From: Helcococcus bovis | GTDB lineage: Bacteria > Bacillota > Clostridia > Tissierellales > Peptoniphilaceae | DNA length: 7,873 nucleotides | NCBI RefSeq assembly: GCF_046035435.1 | Contig: NZ_JBFNFH010000033.1 | Direction: 5' to 3' (one strand) | Part shown: positions 5,273-7,873 of the stretch, one piece after another | Layout of the letters: every line of letters begins with the position of its first letter | Position numbering within the stretch: the stretch's first letter is position 1 | Program-made: the position numbers and the translations under genes | Notes under the pieces: generated by a model | The model's input: only the letters and a program-made list of their open reading frames with translations | Told to the model about the DNA's origin: nothing | The model's database searches: none

Positions 5273-5290
5273 TTTTTCTAGATTATTAAA

Positions 5291-5370
5291 TAAAAATAAA
5301 AGATTTGCTTATGCCACCTCCGCAGACTGAAGGTCGAGGATTAGTGGCGAAAGCAAATCTTTTATTTTTA
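5291..5370. terminator. Long perfect-arm hairpin, probable bidirectional terminator upstream of leuS
   Basis: Twenty bases at 5291-5310 (ending AGATTTGCTT) are perfectly complementary to 5351-5370. Inside, GCCAC (5313-5317) pairs with GTGGC (5344-5348), and a further imperfect stem (CCTC with GAGG) closes a loop around CAGACTGAAGG. Outer arms are A-rich on the left and T-rich on the right, so a transcript from either side ends in a stem followed by U-rich sequence. It would insulate leuS from the array and the upstream operon. It is more elaborate than a simple terminator. No target duplication flanks it. Confidence 0.7.
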
Positions 5371-5391
5371 CTAAACATAATCACAAACTTA

Positions 5392-5400
5392 TGGTATTAT
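5392..5400 (+). promoter_or_regulatory. Extended -10 promoter of leuS
   Basis: TGG followed by TATTAT (5395-5400) fits the extended -10 form TGnTATAAT with one mismatch. No convincing -35 lies 17 bp upstream, which is tolerated with an extended -10. Transcription would start near 5407, leaving about 24 nt of leader, too short for a T-box or other riboswitch. Confidence 0.45.
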
Positions 5401-5430
5401 ATTATATATTAATAATTACAGGAGATTAAA

Positions 5431-7848
5431 ATGGTTGAAAGATATAATCCAAATGCTATTGAAAAGAAATGGCAAAAAATTTGGGAAGAAGAAAAAACAT
5501 TTAAGACAGTTATGGATAAAGATAAAGAAAAGTTTTATGCTTTAATAGAATTTCCATATCCATCAGGAGCTGGACTTCATGTAGGGCACCCAAGATCATA
5601 TACAGCTTTGGATGTCGTTTCAAGAAAAAGAAGAATGCAAGATCAAGTTGTATTATATCCAATGGGATTTGATGCTTTTGGATTACCAACTGAAAATTTT
5701 GCAATAAAAAATAAAATACATCCAAGAATTGTTACAGAACAAAATATTGCTAATTTTACAAAACAATTAAAATCGATGGGATTCTCATTTGATTGGGATA
5801 GAGCTATAGATACAACTCAACCTGATTACTATAAATGGACACAGTGGATTTTTATCCAAATGTTTAAAAAGGGATTGGCATATAAAAAAGAATATCCAAT
5901 AAACTGGTGTCCAAATGATAAAGTAGGTTTGTCAAACGAAGAAGTAGTAAATGGACTTTGTGAAAGATGTGGAGCTAAAGTTGAACATAGAGTTAGAAAT
6001 CAATGGATGCTAAAAATTACAGAATATGCTGACAGATTGATTGATGATTTAGATTTAGTAAATTATTTACCACATATCAAACAACAACAAATAAACTGGA
6101 TTGGAAGATCAAAAGGTGCTGAAATTAATTTCTCAATAAAAAATCATAATGAAAAATTAACTGTATATACAACAAGACCTGATACAATTTATGGAAGCAC
6201 ATATATGGTTATAGCTCCAGAACATAAGATAATTGATATTTTAAAATCTGAAATTGAAAATTATGATGAAGTATTAAAATATAAAGATTTAGCTAATAAA
6301 AAATCAGATTTTGAACGTGGAGAAATGAATAAAGATAAAACAGGTGTTGAATTGAAAGGGATTAAAGCTATAAATCCTTTAACAAACCAAGAAATACCTG
6401 TGTGGATTTCAGATTATGTAATGGTTACTTATGGTACAGGGGCAATTATGGCAGTACCGGCACATGATACACGTGATTATGAATTTGCTAAAAAATTCAA
6501 TCTTCCAATAATTGAAGTTGTAAGTGGAGGAAATGTTGAAGAAGAAGCATATACAGATACTCAAACAGGAACTATGATTAATTCAGGTATTTTAGATGGA
6601 TTAGAAGTAAAAGATGCTAAAGAAAAAATTATAAAATACATTGAAGAAAATGGTTTAGGTGAAAAGAAAACTAACTTTAAATTGAGAGACTGGGTATTTT
6701 CAAGACAAAGATATTGGGGAGAACCAATTCCAATGGTATACTGTGAAGAACATGGTTGGAATCCAATAGATGAAAAAGAATTGCCATTATTACTTCCAGA
6801 AGTAGAAAATTATGAACCAACAGATGATGGATCATCTCCATTATCAACAATACCAGAATTTGTAAATACAACATGTCCAATTTGTGGTGGACCAGCACAC
6901 AGAGAAACTGATACAATGCCACAATGGGCCGGATCATCATGGTATTATTTGAGATATATGGATCCAAATAATCAAGATGCATTAGTTGGTAAAGATGAAG
7001 TTGAATATTTTTCACCAATTGACTGGTATAATGGTGGGAATGAACATACAACACTTCACTTGTTGTATTCGAGATTTTGGCATAAATTCTTATATGATAT
7101 CGGAGTAGTACCAACAAAAGAACCATATATGAAGAGAACATCACACGGTATGATTTTAGGTGAAAATAATGAAAAAATGTCAAAATCAAGAGGGAATGTT
7201 GTAAACCCTGATGATATCATAGAAAATTATGGAGCAGATACACTTAGAACATATGAAATGTTTATTTCTGAATTTGATAAATCAGTTCCATGGTCAGATG
7301 AATCTTTAGTTGGTGTTAGAAAGTACCTAGACAGGGTATGGAGATTACAAGATATTCTAGTTGATGGAAATGAATATTCATCCGATATGGAAATATTAAT
7401 AAACCAAACAATTAAAAAGGTTACAGATGATTATGAATCAATGAAATTTAATACAGCAATTTCACAATTGATGATATTATTAAATTCATTTACTAAAAAA
7501 GGACAAATTACTAAAAAAGAACTTGAAACATATTTAATTTTATTAAACCCTTGTGCACCACATTTAACAGAAGAAATGTGGCAATTACTTGGTCATGAAA
7601 CACAAATGGCTAATGAAAATATTTGGCCAACATATGATGAAAGTAAGTTGACCAGTGATACAGTGGAAATTCCAGTACAAGTAAATGGTAAGGTTAGAGG
7701 TAAAATAGAAGTTTCTAAAGACGCAAGTAAAGAAGAAATTATAGAAAAATCTCAACAAGAAGAAAATGTAAAAGCATTTTTAGAAGGTAAAACTGTAAGA
7801 AAAGTTATATTTGTTCCAGGGAAAATATTAAATATTGTTGCAAATTAA
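5431..7848 (+). CDS. leuS: Leucyl-tRNA synthetase (EC 6.1.1.4), complete
   Basis: This class I aminoacyl-tRNA synthetase of 805 residues, normal for bacterial LeuRS, charges tRNA-Leu in the cytoplasm. The Rossmann active site carries FPYPSGAGLHVGHPRS with the HIGH-type motif HVGH at 50-53, and KMSKS at 582-586. A zinc-binding insert is indicated by Cys160, Cys177 and Cys180, and a second CPxC pair sits at 482-485. The CP1 editing domain that hydrolyses mischarged tRNA is intact: TTRPDT (247-252) and GTGAIMAVPAHD (335-346), whose Asp346 is the conserved amino-group ligand. DTMPQWAGSSWYYLRYMDP is the usual LeuRS catalytic segment. The anticodon-binding and C-terminal domains follow, with VQVNGKVRGKIEV and FVPGKILNIV at the very end. 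The start is fixed by AGGAG (5420-5424), 6 nt upstream. It appears to be transcribed alone from the promoter at 5392-5400; the 3' terminator, if any, lies past the window edge. Confidence 0.98.
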   Translation: MVERYNPNAIEKKWQKIWEEEKTFKTVMDKDKEKFYALIEFPYPSGAGLHVGHPRSYTALDVVSRKRRMQDQVVLYPMGFDAFGLPTENFAIKNKIHPRIVTEQNIANFTKQLKSMGFSFDWDRAIDTTQPDYYKWTQWIFIQMFKKGLAYKKEYPINWCPNDKVGLSNEEVVNGLCERCGAKVEHRVRNQWMLKITEYADRLIDDLDLVNYLPHIKQQQINWIGRSKGAEINFSIKNHNEKLTVYTTRPDTIYGSTYMVIAPEHKIIDILKSEIENYDEVLKYKDLANKKSDFERGEMNKDKTGVELKGIKAINPLTNQEIPVWISDYVMVTYGTGAIMAVPAHDTRDYEFAKKFNLPIIEVVSGGNVEEEAYTDTQTGTMINSGILDGLEVKDAKEKIIKYIEENGLGEKKTNFKLRDWVFSRQRYWGEPIPMVYCEEHGWNPIDEKELPLLLPEVENYEPTDDGSSPLSTIPEFVNTTCPICGGPAHRETDTMPQWAGSSWYYLRYMDPNNQDALVGKDEVEYFSPIDWYNGGNEHTTLHLLYSRFWHKFLYDIGVVPTKEPYMKRTSHGMILGENNEKMSKSRGNVVNPDDIIENYGADTLRTYEMFISEFDKSVPWSDESLVGVRKYLDRVWRLQDILVDGNEYSSDMEILINQTIKKVTDDYESMKFNTAISQLMILLNSFTKKGQITKKELETYLILLNPCAPHLTEEMWQLLGHETQMANENIWPTYDESKLTSDTVEIPVQVNGKVRGKIEVSKDASKEEIIEKSQQEENVKAFLEGKTVRKVIFVPGKILNIVAN

Positions 7849-7873
7849 TATACTAAAAGAGCTGTTGTAAAAT

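Noticed and set aside
5291..5370. T-box riboswitch controlling leuS
   Set aside because: The hairpin lies upstream of the likely promoter, no AGGGTGG-type T-box sequence or specifier-loop layout is visible, and the leader after the promoter is only about 24 nt.
6677..7189. Minus-strand ORF of 170 codons
   Set aside because: It lies wholly inside leuS, on the opposite strand, and shows no family motifs.

Overview
The window is strongly AT-rich. Its gene content (an NPKTG-type sortase substrate, a bacterial LeuRS with strong AGGAG-type ribosome binding sites, a TraX-family membrane protein, IS256-family debris) points to a low-GC Bacillota chromosome, perhaps an anaerobic Tissierellia/Clostridia-type coccus. 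The genus cannot be fixed from sequence alone.

Layout. (1) 1-262: C-terminal end of a cell-wall-anchored surface protein. (2) 298-436: a 125-bp MITE-like element with 21-bp terminal inverted repeats and a perfect 7-bp target duplication. (3) About 478-1814: mobile-DNA debris. It holds a fragment resembling the start of a plasmid Rep_3 initiator, then a decayed IS256-family element with recognisable ends at 707 and 1814. Its transposase is truncated and frameshifted, and a large palindromic terminator-like hairpin sits where the 3' half should be. (4) 1840-2447, minus strand: a small lipoprotein with its own promoter and, in its leader, a well-initiated 16-codon peptide whose stop overlaps the lipoprotein's ribosome binding site. 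(5) About 2450-4818, plus strand: the wrecked tail of a LanC-like cyclase gene. It is followed 8 nt later by a 353-residue protein with a C-terminal ArsR-type winged helix, and 3 nt after that by a TraX-family integral membrane protein. The last two look like one operon. (6) 4819-5290: no gene, but a strictly periodic array of seven inverted repeats, TCATAC-N24-GTATGA, each exactly 36 bp and repeating every 63 bp (one step is 64). (7) 5291-5430: a perfect 20-bp-arm hairpin, then a compact promoter and leader. (8) 5431-7848: complete leuS, leucyl-tRNA synthetase.

Main point of interest. The array at 4858-5272 is not explained by any standard feature. Half-sites and spacing are conserved while everything between them is divergent. 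The 63-bp period is close to six helical turns, and the base pair flanking each dyad switches between T-A and A-T. This suggests selection on a repeated symmetric unit, either a multi-site protein-binding platform or a chain of RNA hairpins. It is not a CRISPR array, because no 25-40 bp sequence is repeated.

leuS is housekeeping. The region to its left is accessory and shows repeated insertion and decay, including the relic of a lanthipeptide-type locus.
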